Assembly (NCBI GenBank): GCA_031291325.1
Contig: JARLJG010000052.1
Coordinates: 119,146 to 183,145 of the forward strand
Length of the DNA: 64,000 bases
DNA from: Burkholderiaceae bacterium
GTDB lineage: Bacteria; Pseudomonadota; Gammaproteobacteria; Burkholderiales; Burkholderiaceae_D
Direction of reading: 5' to 3'
The notes under the pieces are model-generated. The model was given only the letters and a program-made list of their open reading frames with translations. It was not told where the DNA came from and made no database searches. Of the stretch, positions 1-8,592 are shown one piece after another. The first letter of the stretch is position 1; the number at the start of each line of letters is the position of its first letter. A program made the position numbers and the translations under genes.

Positions 1-1
1 C

Positions 2-2425
2 AACACGTATTTCGGCACGGAAACATCCAGTCTGCGCGATTTGCTCAACGCATTGCGCGATACCTATTGCCGCTCGATCGGTGCGGAATTTATGTATATC
101 AGCGATCCGGCGCAAAAACGCTGGATTCAGGAGCGCCTGGAATCGACGCGTTCGGCGCCGAAATTCTCGCTCGAAAAGAAAAAGCACATCCTCGATCGCT
201 TGACCGCCGCCGAAGGCCTGGAACGCTATCTGCACACCAAGTATGTCGGCCAAAAGCGCTTCTCGCTCGAAGGCAGCGAAAGCTTCATCGCCTCGCTCGA
301 TGAAACCATCCAGCGCGCCGGCGAAAAAGGCGTGCAGGAAATCGTGATCGGCATGGCGCATCGCGGCCGCTTGAACGTGCTGGTGAATATCCTCGGCAAG
401 ACGCCGCAGGAACTGTTTTCCGAATTCGAAGGCAAGCACGCCGACGACTTGCCGGCCGGCGACGTCAAATACCATCAAGGCTTCTCTTCCGACGTCACCA
501 CGCCGGGCGGCCCCGTGCATTTGTCGCTGTCATTCAATCCATCGCATCTGGAAATCGTCAATCCGGTGGCCGAAGGTTCGGTCAAGGCGCGCATGGAACG
601 GCGCGGCGACAAGGACGGCAGCCAGGTATTGCCGATCCTGGTGCATGGCGACGCTGCCTTTGCCGGGCAGGGCGTCGTGATGGAAACCCTGAACCTGGCG
701 CAAACGCGCGGCTACGGCACGGGCGGCACGGTGCATATCGTCATCAATAACCAGATCGGCTTTACCACGTCCGACCCGCGCGATTCGCGCTCGACGCTGT
801 ATTGTTCGGACGTGGTCAAGATGATCGAGGCGCCGGTCTTGCACGTCAATGGCGACGACCCGGAAGCGGTCGTGTTTGCGACCCAGATCGCGCTCGACTA
901 TCGCGTCGAGTTCAAGAAAGATATCGTGGTCGATATCATCTGCTACCGCAAGCTCGGCCACAACGAACAAGATACGCCGGCACTGACGCAGCCGTTGATG
1001 TACAAGAAGATCGCGCAACATCCGGGCACCCGCAAATTGTACGCCGACAAGCTGATCGCTCAGGGAGCGCTGGCGTCCGATGGCGGCGATACGATGGTCA
1101 AGGCTTTCCGCGATGCGATGGATGCCGGCAAGCACACGGTCGACCCGGTCATTTCCAACTTCAAGAACAAGTACGCAGTCGACTGGATGCCGTTCCTGAA
1201 TCGCAAATGGACCGATGCCGCCGACACGGCAGTGCCCTTGGCTGAATTGAAACGGCTGGCGGCGCGCATCACGACGGTTCCCGAAAAATTCAAATTGCAT
1301 GCGCTGGTCGAAAAAGTGCTGGCCGATCGCGCTGCGATGGGCCAGGGCAATCTGAACCTCGACTGGGGCATGGGCGAACATCTGGCCTACGCGTCCCTGG
1401 TGGCGTCCGGCTATGCAATCCGCCTGACCGGCCAGGATGCAGGGCGTGGCACCTTCGTCCATCGGCACGCGGTGCTGCACGATCAAAACCGCGAGCGTTG
1501 GGATGAGGGCAGCTATATTCCGCTGCAAAACGTGTCGGACAAGCAGTCGCCATTTACCGTGATCGACTCGGTCTTGTCGGAAGAAGCAGTGCTTGGTTTC
1601 GAATATGGCTACTCTACCGCTGAACCGAATACGCTGACCATCTGGGAAGCGCAGTTCGGTGATTTCGCCAATGGCGCGCAAGTCGTGATCGACCAGTTCA
1701 TCAGCTCCGGCGAAGTCAAGTGGGGTCGCGCTTCCGGCCTGGTGATGATGTTGCCGCACGGTTACGAAGGCCAGGGGCCGGAGCACTCGTCGGCGCGTCT
1801 GGAACGCTTCCTGCAGCTATGCGCAGACAACAATATGCAAGTGGTGCAGCCGACTACCGCCGCGCAAATTTTCCACCTGCTGCGCCGCCAAATGATCCGC
1901 CTGTTCCGCAAGCCGCTGATCATCATGACGCCGAAGTCCTTGCTGCGCAACAAGGATGCCGGATCGCCCTTGTCGGAACTGGCGAAGGGTTCGTTCCAGA
2001 CCGTCATCGGCGAGGTCGACGACAAAATCGATCCGAAGAAGGTCAAGCGCGTGATCGCCTGTTCGGGCAAGGTGTATTACGACTTGGCCAACGCTCGCAA
2101 GGAACGTGGACAAACCGATACCGCCATCATTCGCGTCGAACAGTTGTATCCGTTCCCGCACAAGGCGTTGTCGACCGAGCTGAAGAAATTCCCCAATTTC
2201 GGTGAACTGGTATGGGCGCAAGACGAGCCGCAAAACCAGGGTTCCTGGTTCCAGATTCAGCACAACATTTTCGAGAATCTGGAAGAAGGCCAGAAGCTTG
2301 CCTACGCCGGACGGCCTGCCAGCGCGTCGCCTGCTGTCGGTTACTACGACAAGCATTACGCGCAGCAAAAGGCGTTGATCGACACGGCGTTTTCCAAGCT
2401 CAAAGGTTTTGTTCTCACTAAATAA
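2..2425 (+). CDS. sucA: 2-oxoglutarate dehydrogenase E1 component, 5'-truncated by window edge
   Basis: Thiamine-diphosphate-dependent E1 subunit of the oxoglutarate dehydrogenase complex. It decarboxylates 2-oxoglutarate and transfers succinyl to the lipoyl arm of SucB. The reading frame is open from base 2, so the N-terminus lies outside the window; about 807 codons are present of a family length near 950. Visible family motifs are GMAHRGRL (about 352-375), the ThDP/metal segment GDAAFAGQG (from 647) followed by NNQIGFTT, and the C-terminal transketolase domain with HGYEGQGPEHSSAR. A TTG at 41 is an internal codon and not the start. sucB and lpd follow on the same strand. The identification is secure from the motifs and the gene trio. 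Confidence 0.97.
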   Translation, partial: NTYFGTETSSLRDLLNALRDTYCRSIGAEFMYISDPAQKRWIQERLESTRSAPKFSLEKKKHILDRLTAAEGLERYLHTKYVGQKRFSLEGSESFIASLDETIQRAGEKGVQEIVIGMAHRGRLNVLVNILGKTPQELFSEFEGKHADDLPAGDVKYHQGFSSDVTTPGGPVHLSLSFNPSHLEIVNPVAEGSVKARMERRGDKDGSQVLPILVHGDAAFAGQGVVMETLNLAQTRGYGTGGTVHIVINNQIGFTTSDPRDSRSTLYCSDVVKMIEAPVLHVNGDDPEAVVFATQIALDYRVEFKKDIVVDIICYRKLGHNEQDTPALTQPLMYKKIAQHPGTRKLYADKLIAQGALASDGGDTMVKAFRDAMDAGKHTVDPVISNFKNKYAVDWMPFLNRKWTDAADTAVPLAELKRLAARITTVPEKFKLHALVEKVLADRAAMGQGNLNLDWGMGEHLAYASLVASGYAIRLTGQDAGRGTFVHRHAVLHDQNRERWDEGSYIPLQNVSDKQSPFTVIDSVLSEEAVLGFEYGYSTAEPNTLTIWEAQFGDFANGAQVVIDQFISSGEVKWGRASGLVMMLPHGYEGQGPEHSSARLERFLQLCADNNMQVVQPTTAAQIFHLLRRQMIRLFRKPLIIMTPKSLLRNKDAGSPLSELAKGSFQTVIGEVDDKIDPKKVKRVIACSGKVYYDLANARKERGQTDTAIIRVEQLYPFPHKALSTELKKFPNFGELVWAQDEPQNQGSWFQIQHNIFENLEEGQKLAYAGRPASASPAVGYYDKHYAQQKALIDTAFSKLKGFVLTK

Positions 2426-2437
2426 CTTGTTTGATTG

Positions 2438-2467
2438 AGCAGGCGCGCCGCAGGAAGGCGCGCCGCT
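2438..2467 (+). other. Intergenic hairpin between sucA and sucB
   Basis: Two copies of the self-complementary octamer GGCGCGCC (2442-2449 and 2457-2464) are separated by 7 nt and extended by AGC/GCT, giving a stem of about 12 bp with one mismatch. No T-run follows, so it is not a classic terminator. An mRNA-processing or stabilising role between co-transcribed genes is possible but inferred. Confidence 0.5.
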
Positions 2468-2491
2468 CGTCACCCCAATACGGAGAGTTTC

Positions 2492-3748
2492 ATGGCAATA
2501 ATCGAAGTTAAAGTCCCGCAATTGTCGGAATCCGTCGCAGAAGCGACCTTGCTGCAGTGGCATAAGAAAGTCGGCGAAGCAGTTGCTCGCGACGAAAACC
2601 TGATCGACGTCGAAACCGACAAAGTCGTGCTGGAATTGCCGGCGCCGGAAGCCGGCGTCATTACGCAAATCGTCAAACCGGACGGCAGCACCGTGGTCGC
2701 CGGCGAAGTCATCGCGCTGATCGATACCGAAGCGGCGGCCAGTGCAACCCCAGTTGCAGCGGCTCCGGCTGCGGCTGCGGCCGACCCTGTGGCGGCGGCA
2801 ATTTCGGCGTTGGCTTCCAAATCCGCTGCCGGCGTGGCGATGCCTGCTGCGGCCAAGATTTTGGCCGACAACAATCTGTCGGTTGGACAGGTCGCAGGCA
2901 GCGGCAAGGATGGCCGCGTGACCAAGGGCGACGTGCTCAATGCGCTCGATGCGAAAAAGGCTGCGCCAGCGCCTGCAGCGGCCCCGGTTGCCGCCGCCAA
3001 ACCGGCGTTGCAACAAGTTGCCGCCCCGGTTGCCCTCGATCTGGGCAACCGCCCGGAAGAGCGCGTGCCGATGAGCCGTTTGCGCGCCCGCATTGCGGAG
3101 CGCTTGCTGCAATCGCAATCCACCAATGCCATCTTGACGACCTTCAACGAAGTCAATATGCAGCCGGTGATGGACTTGCGCACCAAGTACAAGGACAAAT
3201 TCGAGAAGGAACATGGCGTCAAGCTCGGCTTCATGTCGTTCTTCGTCAAGGCGGCGGTTGCGGCGCTGAAGAAATATCCGATCATCAATGCGTCGGTCGA
3301 CGGCAACGATGTCGTCTACCACGGCTATTTCGACATCGGCATCGCAGTCGGCTCGCCGCGCGGCCTGGTGGTGCCGATCTTGCGCAATGCCGACCAGCTG
3401 TCGATTGCCGATATCGAAAAGAAAATCGGCGAATTCGGCAACAAGGCGAAAGACGGCAAATTGACGCTGGACGACTTGACCGGCGGCACCTTCTCGATTT
3501 CCAACGGCGGCACCTTCGGCTCGATGTTGTCGACGCCGATCATCAACCCGCCGCAATCGGCAATTCTCGGCGTGCATGCGACCAAGGACCGCGCGGTGGT
3601 CGAAAACGGCCAGATCGTGATCCGTCCGATGAACTACCTGGCGATGTCGTACGACCATCGCATCATCGACGGCCGTGAAGCGGTGTTGGGCCTGGTCGCG
3701 ATGAAAGAGGCGCTGGAAGATCCGGCCCGTCTGTTGCTGGACTTGTAA
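2492..3748 (+). CDS. sucB: Dihydrolipoamide succinyltransferase (E2 of oxoglutarate dehydrogenase)
   Basis: E2 core of the oxoglutarate dehydrogenase complex: it accepts the succinyl group on a lipoyl lysine and passes it to CoA. The 418-residue product has, in order, a lipoyl domain with the modified lysine in [10 protein letters not shown] (K44), an Ala/Pro-rich linker, a peripheral-subunit-binding domain (about 115-150, [11 protein letters not shown]...[11 protein letters not shown]) and a catalytic domain ending with [13 protein letters not shown], which carries the His-Asp pair. The start is the ATG at 2492, preceded by GGAGAG; the frame is open further upstream but the protein family begins at MAIIEVKVP. 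It sits 66 nt after sucA, and lpd follows. Confidence 0.97.
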   Translation: MAIIEVKVPQLSESVAEATLLQWHKKVGEAVARDENLIDVETDKVVLELPAPEAGVITQIVKPDGSTVVAGEVIALIDTEAAASATPVAAAPAAAAADPVAAAISALASKSAAGVAMPAAAKILADNNLSVGQVAGSGKDGRVTKGDVLNALDAKKAAPAPAAAPVAAAKPALQQVAAPVALDLGNRPEERVPMSRLRARIAERLLQSQSTNAILTTFNEVNMQPVMDLRTKYKDKFEKEHGVKLGFMSFFVKAAVAALKKYPIINASVDGNDVVYHGYFDIGIAVGSPRGLVVPILRNADQLSIADIEKKIGEFGNKAKDGKLTLDDLTGGTFSISNGGTFGSMLSTPIINPPQSAILGVHATKDRAVVENGQIVIRPMNYLAMSYDHRIIDGREAVLGLVAMKEALEDPARLLLDL

Positions 3749-3760
3749 GCCAACCTGGCA

Positions 3761-3800
3761 GGGGAGCGCTTGGACGGCGGTTGCCGCCGCGCCCCCTTTT
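3761..3800 (+). terminator. Possible terminator or attenuator between sucB and lpdA
   Basis: A GGGG at 3761-3764 can pair with CCCC at 3792-3796 around an inner GGCGG-TTG-CCGCC hairpin, followed by TTTT. The T-run is short, so partial termination ahead of lpdA is more likely than a full stop. This is read by eye only. Confidence 0.35.
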
Positions 3801-3823
3801 ATACGCACGAATAGGTAAAGAAA

Positions 3824-5251
3824 ATGTCGAAAAATTTTGATGTGGTGGTGATAGGCGGCGGCCCCGGCGGCTATATCGCGGCGATCCGCGCAGCCCAATT
3901 GGGTTTCACGACGGCGTGTATCGATGAATGGAAAAACGCCAAGGGCGGCCCCGCTCCGGGTGGCACCTGCACCAACGTCGGCTGCATTCCATCGAAGGCA
4001 TTGCTGCAATCTTCCGAACACTATGAGCACGCGGGCCATGCGTTTGCCGAACACGGCATCGACGTCAAGGGCTTGAGCCTGAACCTGCCGCAAATGTTGG
4101 CGCGCAAGGAAGGCATCGTCAAGCAAAACAACGATGGCATCTTGTATTTGTTCAAGAAAAATAAGGTGACATTCTTCCATGGTCGCGGCGCGTTCGCCAA
4201 GGCCGAGGGCGGCCTCTATGAAATCACGGTCAGCGGCGCCGCCGAAGAAGTCATTTCGGCCAAGCATGTGGTGATCGCCACCGGCTCGACCCCGCGCGTC
4301 TTGCCGGGTGCGCCCTACGACGAGAAGCTGATCTTGTCGAACGACGGCGCCTTGTCGCTCGACGCGGTGCCGGCGAAACTCGGCGTCATCGGCGCCGGCG
4401 TGATCGGCCTCGAAATGGGCAGTGTCTGGCGTCGCCTCGGTTCCGAAGTGACGGTGCTGGAAGCCTTGCCGGTGTTCCTCGGCATGGTCGACGAACAAAT
4501 TGCAAAAGAGGCCGGCAAGCTGTTTGCCAAACAAGGCCTGTCGATCAACCTCGGTGTGAAGATCGACGCAGTCAAGGCCGGCAAGAAGGATGTGACGGTC
4601 GAATACGTCGATGCCAAGGGCGTCGAACATAAAGCGGTATTCGACAAGCTGATCGTATCGATTGGCCGCTTGCCCAATACGGTCGGCTTGAATGGCGACG
4701 CGGTCGGACTGAAACTCGACGAGCGCGGCTTCATCGCAGTCGACGGCGATTGCAAAACCAATTTGCCGAATGTCTGGGCAGTCGGCGACGTGGTGCGCGG
4801 GCCGATGCTGGCGCATAAAGCGGAAGAAGAAGGCGTTGCGGTCGCCGAGCGCATCGCCGGCCAGCACGGCCACGTCAACTTCAACACGCTACCCGGCGTC
4901 ATCTACACTTCGCCGGAGATCGCCTGGGTCGGCAAGACCGAGCAGCAATTGAAGGCCGCTGGCGTGGCCTACAAGGTCGGCACCTTCCCGTTCATGGCCA
5001 ATGGCCGCGCGCGCGCTTTGGGCGACACCTCCGGCATGGTGAAATTCCTGGCCGATGCCAAGAGCGATGAAATCCTCGGCGTCCATATCGTCGGCCCGCT
5101 GGCGTCGGAATTGATCGCCGAAGCGGTGGTGGCGATGGAGTTCCGTGCATCGTCGGAAGACATCGCGCGCATCTGCCATGCGCATCCGTCCTTGTCGGAA
5201 GCGACCAAGGAAGCGGCGTTGGCGGTCGACAAGCGGGCGCTCAATTTCTAA
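3824..5251 (+). CDS. lpdA: Dihydrolipoyl dehydrogenase (E3)
   Basis: FAD- and NAD-dependent E3 that reoxidises the dihydrolipoyl arm of SucB. The 475-residue protein has an N-terminal FAD-binding GGGPGG (11-16), the redox-active disulfide pair C49/C54 in [16 protein letters not shown], a second nucleotide fold at [14 protein letters not shown], and the C-terminal dimerisation domain with the catalytic His-Glu segment [14 protein letters not shown]. It lacks an N-terminal lipoyl domain, so it is the plain E3 form. It lies 75 nt downstream of sucB on the same strand, which supports assignment to the oxoglutarate complex; it may also serve pyruvate dehydrogenase or glycine cleavage. Confidence 0.97.
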   Translation: MSKNFDVVVIGGGPGGYIAAIRAAQLGFTTACIDEWKNAKGGPAPGGTCTNVGCIPSKALLQSSEHYEHAGHAFAEHGIDVKGLSLNLPQMLARKEGIVKQNNDGILYLFKKNKVTFFHGRGAFAKAEGGLYEITVSGAAEEVISAKHVVIATGSTPRVLPGAPYDEKLILSNDGALSLDAVPAKLGVIGAGVIGLEMGSVWRRLGSEVTVLEALPVFLGMVDEQIAKEAGKLFAKQGLSINLGVKIDAVKAGKKDVTVEYVDAKGVEHKAVFDKLIVSIGRLPNTVGLNGDAVGLKLDERGFIAVDGDCKTNLPNVWAVGDVVRGPMLAHKAEEEGVAVAERIAGQHGHVNFNTLPGVIYTSPEIAWVGKTEQQLKAAGVAYKVGTFPFMANGRARALGDTSGMVKFLADAKSDEILGVHIVGPLASELIAEAVVAMEFRASSEDIARICHAHPSLSEATKEAALAVDKRALNF

Positions 5252-5272
5252 TCAAATAGTCCAATCAATCGG

Positions 5273-5307
5273 CGACATGCGCCTCTTGTTTTCGAGGGCG
5301 CGTGTCG
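5273..5307 (+). terminator. Hairpin after lpdA, probable weak terminator
   Basis: CGACATGCGCCTC pairs with GAGGGCGCGTGTCG across a T-rich loop (TTGTTTT). The stem is followed only by TTCGATATTT, so intrinsic termination would be weak. It lies between the last gene of the oxoglutarate dehydrogenase group and zapE. Confidence 0.45.
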
Positions 5308-5365
5308 TTCGATATTTCCTCCATTTAATTATGACGGCGTCACCGACAGTCATAAATCGCTGCCT

Positions 5366-6463
5366 ATGAACGTCGAAGAATTCTATCAAAACGCGTTGTC
5401 GCAGCACGGCTTCACCGCCGATGCCGCGCAACGGGCGGCGGTCGACCGCCTGCAGCAAGCCTACGACGAATGGGTGGCCTACAAGGCGCAGCGTTCCTCG
5501 TCGCTGCGGCGGCTGGTGATCCGTCCCGACGTGCCGCGCGGCGTCTACATGTGGGGTGGCGTCGGGCGCGGCAAGTCCTTCCTGATGGACAGTTTCTACT
5601 CGGTCGTACCGGTGGTGCGCAAGACGCGCCTGCATTTCCACGAATTCATGCGCGGCGTGCATCGGCAACTGGATGAGTTGAAGGGCATCGCCGATCCGTT
5701 GGACGAAGTGGCGCGGCGCGTTGCCAAGAAGTACCGTTTGATTTGCTTCGACGAATTTCATGTGTCCGATGTCGCCGACGCGATGATCCTGTATAACTTG
5801 TTGAAAGCATTGTTCGACAACAAGGTATCCTTTGTTATGACCTCGAATTATCATCCCGATACCTTGTATCCCGATGGTTTGCATCGGGATCGCTTGCTGC
5901 CGACCATTGCTCTGCTGAAAGAGCGGCTCGATGTCTTGAACGTCGATGCCGGCACCGACTACCGCAAGAAAGCAATGCAACAAGTGGTCGCCTATCATGC
6001 TCCGCTCGGCGCGCAAGCCGACCGCGCGCTGCGGCAGGCTTTTGCCGCTTTGGCGGAAACTGCCGACGACGATCCGCGCATCCATATCGAGGCGCGCGAA
6101 ATCAAGGCCTTGCGCCGTGCAGGCGGCGCGATCTGGTTCGATTTTGCGACCTTGTGCGGCGGCCCGCGTTCGCAAAACGACTATTTGGAGATAGCCAGCC
6201 GCTTTCACACGGTGATCCTGTCGGGCGTGCCGCGCATGTCGGCAGCGATGTCGTCCGAAGCGCGCCGATTTACCTGGCTGATCGACGTTTTCTACGATCA
6301 TAAAGTAAAACTGCTGATGTCCGCCGAAGTGCAGCCCGAACAGCTTTATACTGAAGGGGTGTTATCCAACGAGTTTCACCGCACAGTCTCGCGTATCATT
6401 GAGATGCAATCGCTCGAATACATGGAAGCGGAACGACGTAGCGTCGCAGAAGGGATCGTTTAG
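5366..6463 (+). CDS. zapE: Cell division AFG1-like ATPase ZapE
   Basis: Member of the AFG1/ZapE P-loop ATPase family, associated in E. coli with the Z-ring during constriction under stress. The 365-residue product has a Walker A GGVGRGKSF at about residues 64-72 and a Walker B LICFDEFHVSDVADAM, where the DEFHVSD block is typical of the family. The ATG at 5366 gives the usual N-terminus and length. Its stop codon is immediately followed by the ATG of the next gene (no spacer), so the two are probably translated from one message. Placement just after lpdA is, from memory, common in Burkholderiales. Confidence 0.93.
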   Translation: MNVEEFYQNALSQHGFTADAAQRAAVDRLQQAYDEWVAYKAQRSSSLRRLVIRPDVPRGVYMWGGVGRGKSFLMDSFYSVVPVVRKTRLHFHEFMRGVHRQLDELKGIADPLDEVARRVAKKYRLICFDEFHVSDVADAMILYNLLKALFDNKVSFVMTSNYHPDTLYPDGLHRDRLLPTIALLKERLDVLNVDAGTDYRKKAMQQVVAYHAPLGAQADRALRQAFAALAETADDDPRIHIEAREIKALRRAGGAIWFDFATLCGGPRSQNDYLEIASRFHTVILSGVPRMSAAMSSEARRFTWLIDVFYDHKVKLLMSAEVQPEQLYTEGVLSNEFHRTVSRIIEMQSLEYMEAERRSVAEGIV

Positions 6464-7240
6464 ATGAAGCGTTTCAGGAATGGCCGGATCGTTTTGCATG
6501 CTTGTTTAATGGCCGGCCTGTTATTGGCCGGCACTTTGACGCTGGCGCAAGAAGCGGCGGCGCCGGGCGCATCCACGCCGGGCGCATCCACGCCGGGCGA
6601 ATTGGTCGCGCGCTACCCGAGCGGATCGATACAATCGGAAGCGACCGCAAATCGCGCGTTGCTGGAAATCGAGCAGCAGCGCAATGCGCTCGATCAAAAG
6701 TACGCAGCGGAAGAACGCGAATGTTATGCGAAATTCTTTGCGACACCTTGCCTGGACGCGGCGAAAGAGCGCCGCCGCGCGGCAAAGGCGGAAATACGCA
6801 AAGTCGAGGTCGAAGCCGACACTTACCTGCGTGCCAACCGGGTGGTGCAGCGCGATGAGAAATTGGCGGAAAAACGCGCCAACGAAGCCGCCAATCCGCC
6901 CAAACCGCTAGCCGATCTGGCAGTCAAGCCGGCCCCTCAATCGGATGCCGACAAGGAAAAGGAAAACCGGCAGCGCATTGCCGAGCACGAGGCAAAACGC
7001 AAAGAGCGGCAGCAAGATCAAATAAACGATGCGCCCAACCATGCGCAAGCCGCCGTCGCGTACCAGAAAAAAGTGCAGGATGCGCAGGCGCGGCAGCGTG
7101 ACGTAGCGGCAAAGAAGGCCGAAAAAGAGAAACAGGCCGCAGCGAAAGCGGCAAATGCTGCGGCTGCGCAATCGGCAACCTCTTCGTCTGCCAACGCAGC
7201 GCCGCCGGCCCCAGTGTCTGCGCCCGGCGCCAAGCCCTAG
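6464..7240 (+). CDS. Secreted, highly charged coiled-coil protein of unknown function
   Basis: I do not recognise a named family. The 258-residue product starts with a signal-peptide-like segment (basic MKRFRNGR, then a hydrophobic run ending near LTLAQEA at about 30). A 5-residue repeat (GASTP twice, encoded by a 15-bp tandem duplication at about 6567-6597) follows. The region from about 60 to 225 is rich in Lys, Glu, Arg and Ala and should form long helices; it contains two cysteines (ECYAKFFATPCLD) and ends in an Ala/Ser/Pro tail. It abuts zapE without a spacer, so translational coupling is likely. A periplasmic location is inferred from the leader; a link to cell envelope or division is only guilt by association. 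Confidence 0.8.
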   Translation: MKRFRNGRIVLHACLMAGLLLAGTLTLAQEAAAPGASTPGASTPGELVARYPSGSIQSEATANRALLEIEQQRNALDQKYAAEERECYAKFFATPCLDAAKERRRAAKAEIRKVEVEADTYLRANRVVQRDEKLAEKRANEAANPPKPLADLAVKPAPQSDADKEKENRQRIAEHEAKRKERQQDQINDAPNHAQAAVAYQKKVQDAQARQRDVAAKKAEKEKQAAAKAANAAAAQSATSSSANAAPPAPVSAPGAKP

Positions 7241-7248
7241 TCGATGCT

Positions 7249-8055
7249 TTATACGGCGCGGCGCATTTTCTTGGCCGTGTAGTCTTTCACCTCGGAAGGC
7301 AAGGGAACGAGTTTGACGATTGCCAAGGTGCAATTGTCGGCAATCGAACCGATTGCGCGTTCGCGCGCCTTGGTAATGAGCATTTCCGACGCTTGGCGCG
7401 GTGAATTCATCGCCAGCGCGGCACCCAGCTCGCCGCTACTGAAATAATGCCACAAGCCATCCGAACAAAGCAGGAAGGAGTCGCCGGCCTTGAGCCCGTC
7501 ATAACGGTTGATGGTGACGTAAAGATTGGTGGTGGTATGGCCTAGCACATTGACCAACAGGTTCGACAGGCGATGCCCTTTGGCTTCTTCCTTGGTTAAT
7601 TTCCCCTCGCGCACCAGTTTTTCGACCAACGAGTGGTCGACCGTGTAGTCCGCGCAATTCGGGCCATCGAAGCGATAGAGCCGCGAGTCGCCGACATGCG
7701 CCCAGATCGCACTGCCGGTCGGCGTCAAGACCAGCACCACCATCGTGCTATGCGGCTGTTTTTCGGACGAAAATGCGGTGAGATTGATGATCGTATGCGC
7801 TTCCCGCCCTATGGTGTCGAGCATGTCTTCGACTCTTTCGGTCTGCGGCGAGAAGTGCTCGAAATTCTGCTGCGCAGTGCGGACCACTTGCTCGGCCGCC
7901 AGCGCCCCTCCGCTCAAGCCGCCCATGCCATCGGCCAGGACCGCCATCATATAGCCCGGCGCTTTCGGCGCAACGAATAAGGCAGTGCGGTCCTGCTGCT
8001 CGGTTCGGTCGCCGATGTGTTGTCCGGTTCCGGCTTCGATCTTGTATTGGCTCAT
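7249..8055 (-). CDS. PP2C-family serine/threonine protein phosphatase
   Basis: Metal-dependent PPM/PP2C phosphatase predicted to remove phosphate from Ser/Thr residues. The 268-residue protein carries the family signatures DRTEQQDR near residue 16, ADGMGG (metal-binding Asp and Gly), GDSRLYR, SDGLWHYF and the late IADNCT metal-site motif. No transmembrane segment or sensor domain is seen, so it should be cytoplasmic. It is convergent with the coiled-coil gene (8 nt apart), and no partner kinase is next to it. The substrate cannot be told from sequence. Confidence 0.9.
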   Translation of the reverse strand: MSQYKIEAGTGQHIGDRTEQQDRTALFVAPKAPGYMMAVLADGMGGLSGGALAAEQVVRTAQQNFEHFSPQTERVEDMLDTIGREAHTIINLTAFSSEKQPHSTMVVLVLTPTGSAIWAHVGDSRLYRFDGPNCADYTVDHSLVEKLVREGKLTKEEAKGHRLSNLLVNVLGHTTTNLYVTINRYDGLKAGDSFLLCSDGLWHYFSSGELGAALAMNSPRQASEMLITKARERAIGSIADNCTLAIVKLVPLPSEVKDYTAKKMRRAV

Positions 8056-8160
8056 TCGTCTGGGTAGATTAAACTTCGCGATAGGTGTGGGAACTCAAGT
8101 TATCACAGGTAGATTTTCGCGCAACATGTTTATTTTATTTAATTGTAAGTAATTTTAACA

Positions 8161-8202
8161 GCTACTCAAATATCGCTGCTCAAATATTGCTACTTAATTA
8201 TT
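8161..8202 (+). repeat. Three tandem imperfect 14-bp AT-rich repeats
   Basis: Units are GCTACTCAAATATC (8161-8174), GCTGCTCAAATATT (8175-8188) and GCTACTTAATTATT (8189-8202). They lie in the 317-nt AT-rich divergent region between the PP2C gene and the DUF465 gene, where promoters for both must sit. Nothing else recognisable was found in 8056-8372. The repeats could be protein-binding sites; that is inference. Confidence 0.7.
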
Positions 8203-8372
8203 AAAGAGGCATTGTAGGTCGCCCGTGCGGTGCAATGCGACTAAAATAGGCGATTCCCCGCTATTTTCAGCGCCATTTATCGCCGATATTTGTCGCGGCA
8301 CGATTCAAAAAAGCATTTCCAGGAAGTATTCTGCCCGATAACTGAAAGATTGATAGGAGCTTGTGCCACAAT

Positions 8373-8579
8373 ATGATGATGAGTTCTCCCGAAGATATCA
8401 AACGACGCATTATCGAATTGGAAGTGGAGCACCGCGACCTTGATGCGGTAATCGACACCCTTACTCACGATGTCAGGCATGAGGAATTGCAATTGCGACG
8501 TTTAAAGAAGCGCAAGCTGCAACTGAAAGACCATATAACATTGCTAAAAATGCAACTTATTCCCGATATTCCTGCCTAA
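8373..8579 (+). CDS. Small DUF465 (YdcH-like) protein
   Basis: Short helical protein (68 residues from the ATG at 8373) whose C-terminal half, LQLRRLKKRKLQLKDHI, is the hallmark of the DUF465/YdcH family. The function of the family is not established. Start choice is uncertain: TTG at 8361 and ATGs at 8373, 8376 and 8379 are all in frame, and an AGGAG at 8354-8358 is a little far from the ATGs and too near the TTG. It lies upstream of the dinG-like helicase gene on the same strand with a 13-nt gap, so they may be co-transcribed. Confidence 0.8.
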   Translation: MMMSSPEDIKRRIIELEVEHRDLDAVIDTLTHDVRHEELQLRRLKKRKLQLKDHITLLKMQLIPDIPA

Positions 8580-8592
8580 ACCTCTTTCGTAA

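Noticed and set aside
1817..4873. A 1018-codon open frame on the minus strand across sucB and lpdA
   Set aside because: It is antisense to two clear enzymes, has no recognisable motif, and its composition (Arg, His, Gln rich) is typical of a shadow frame in GC-rich DNA.
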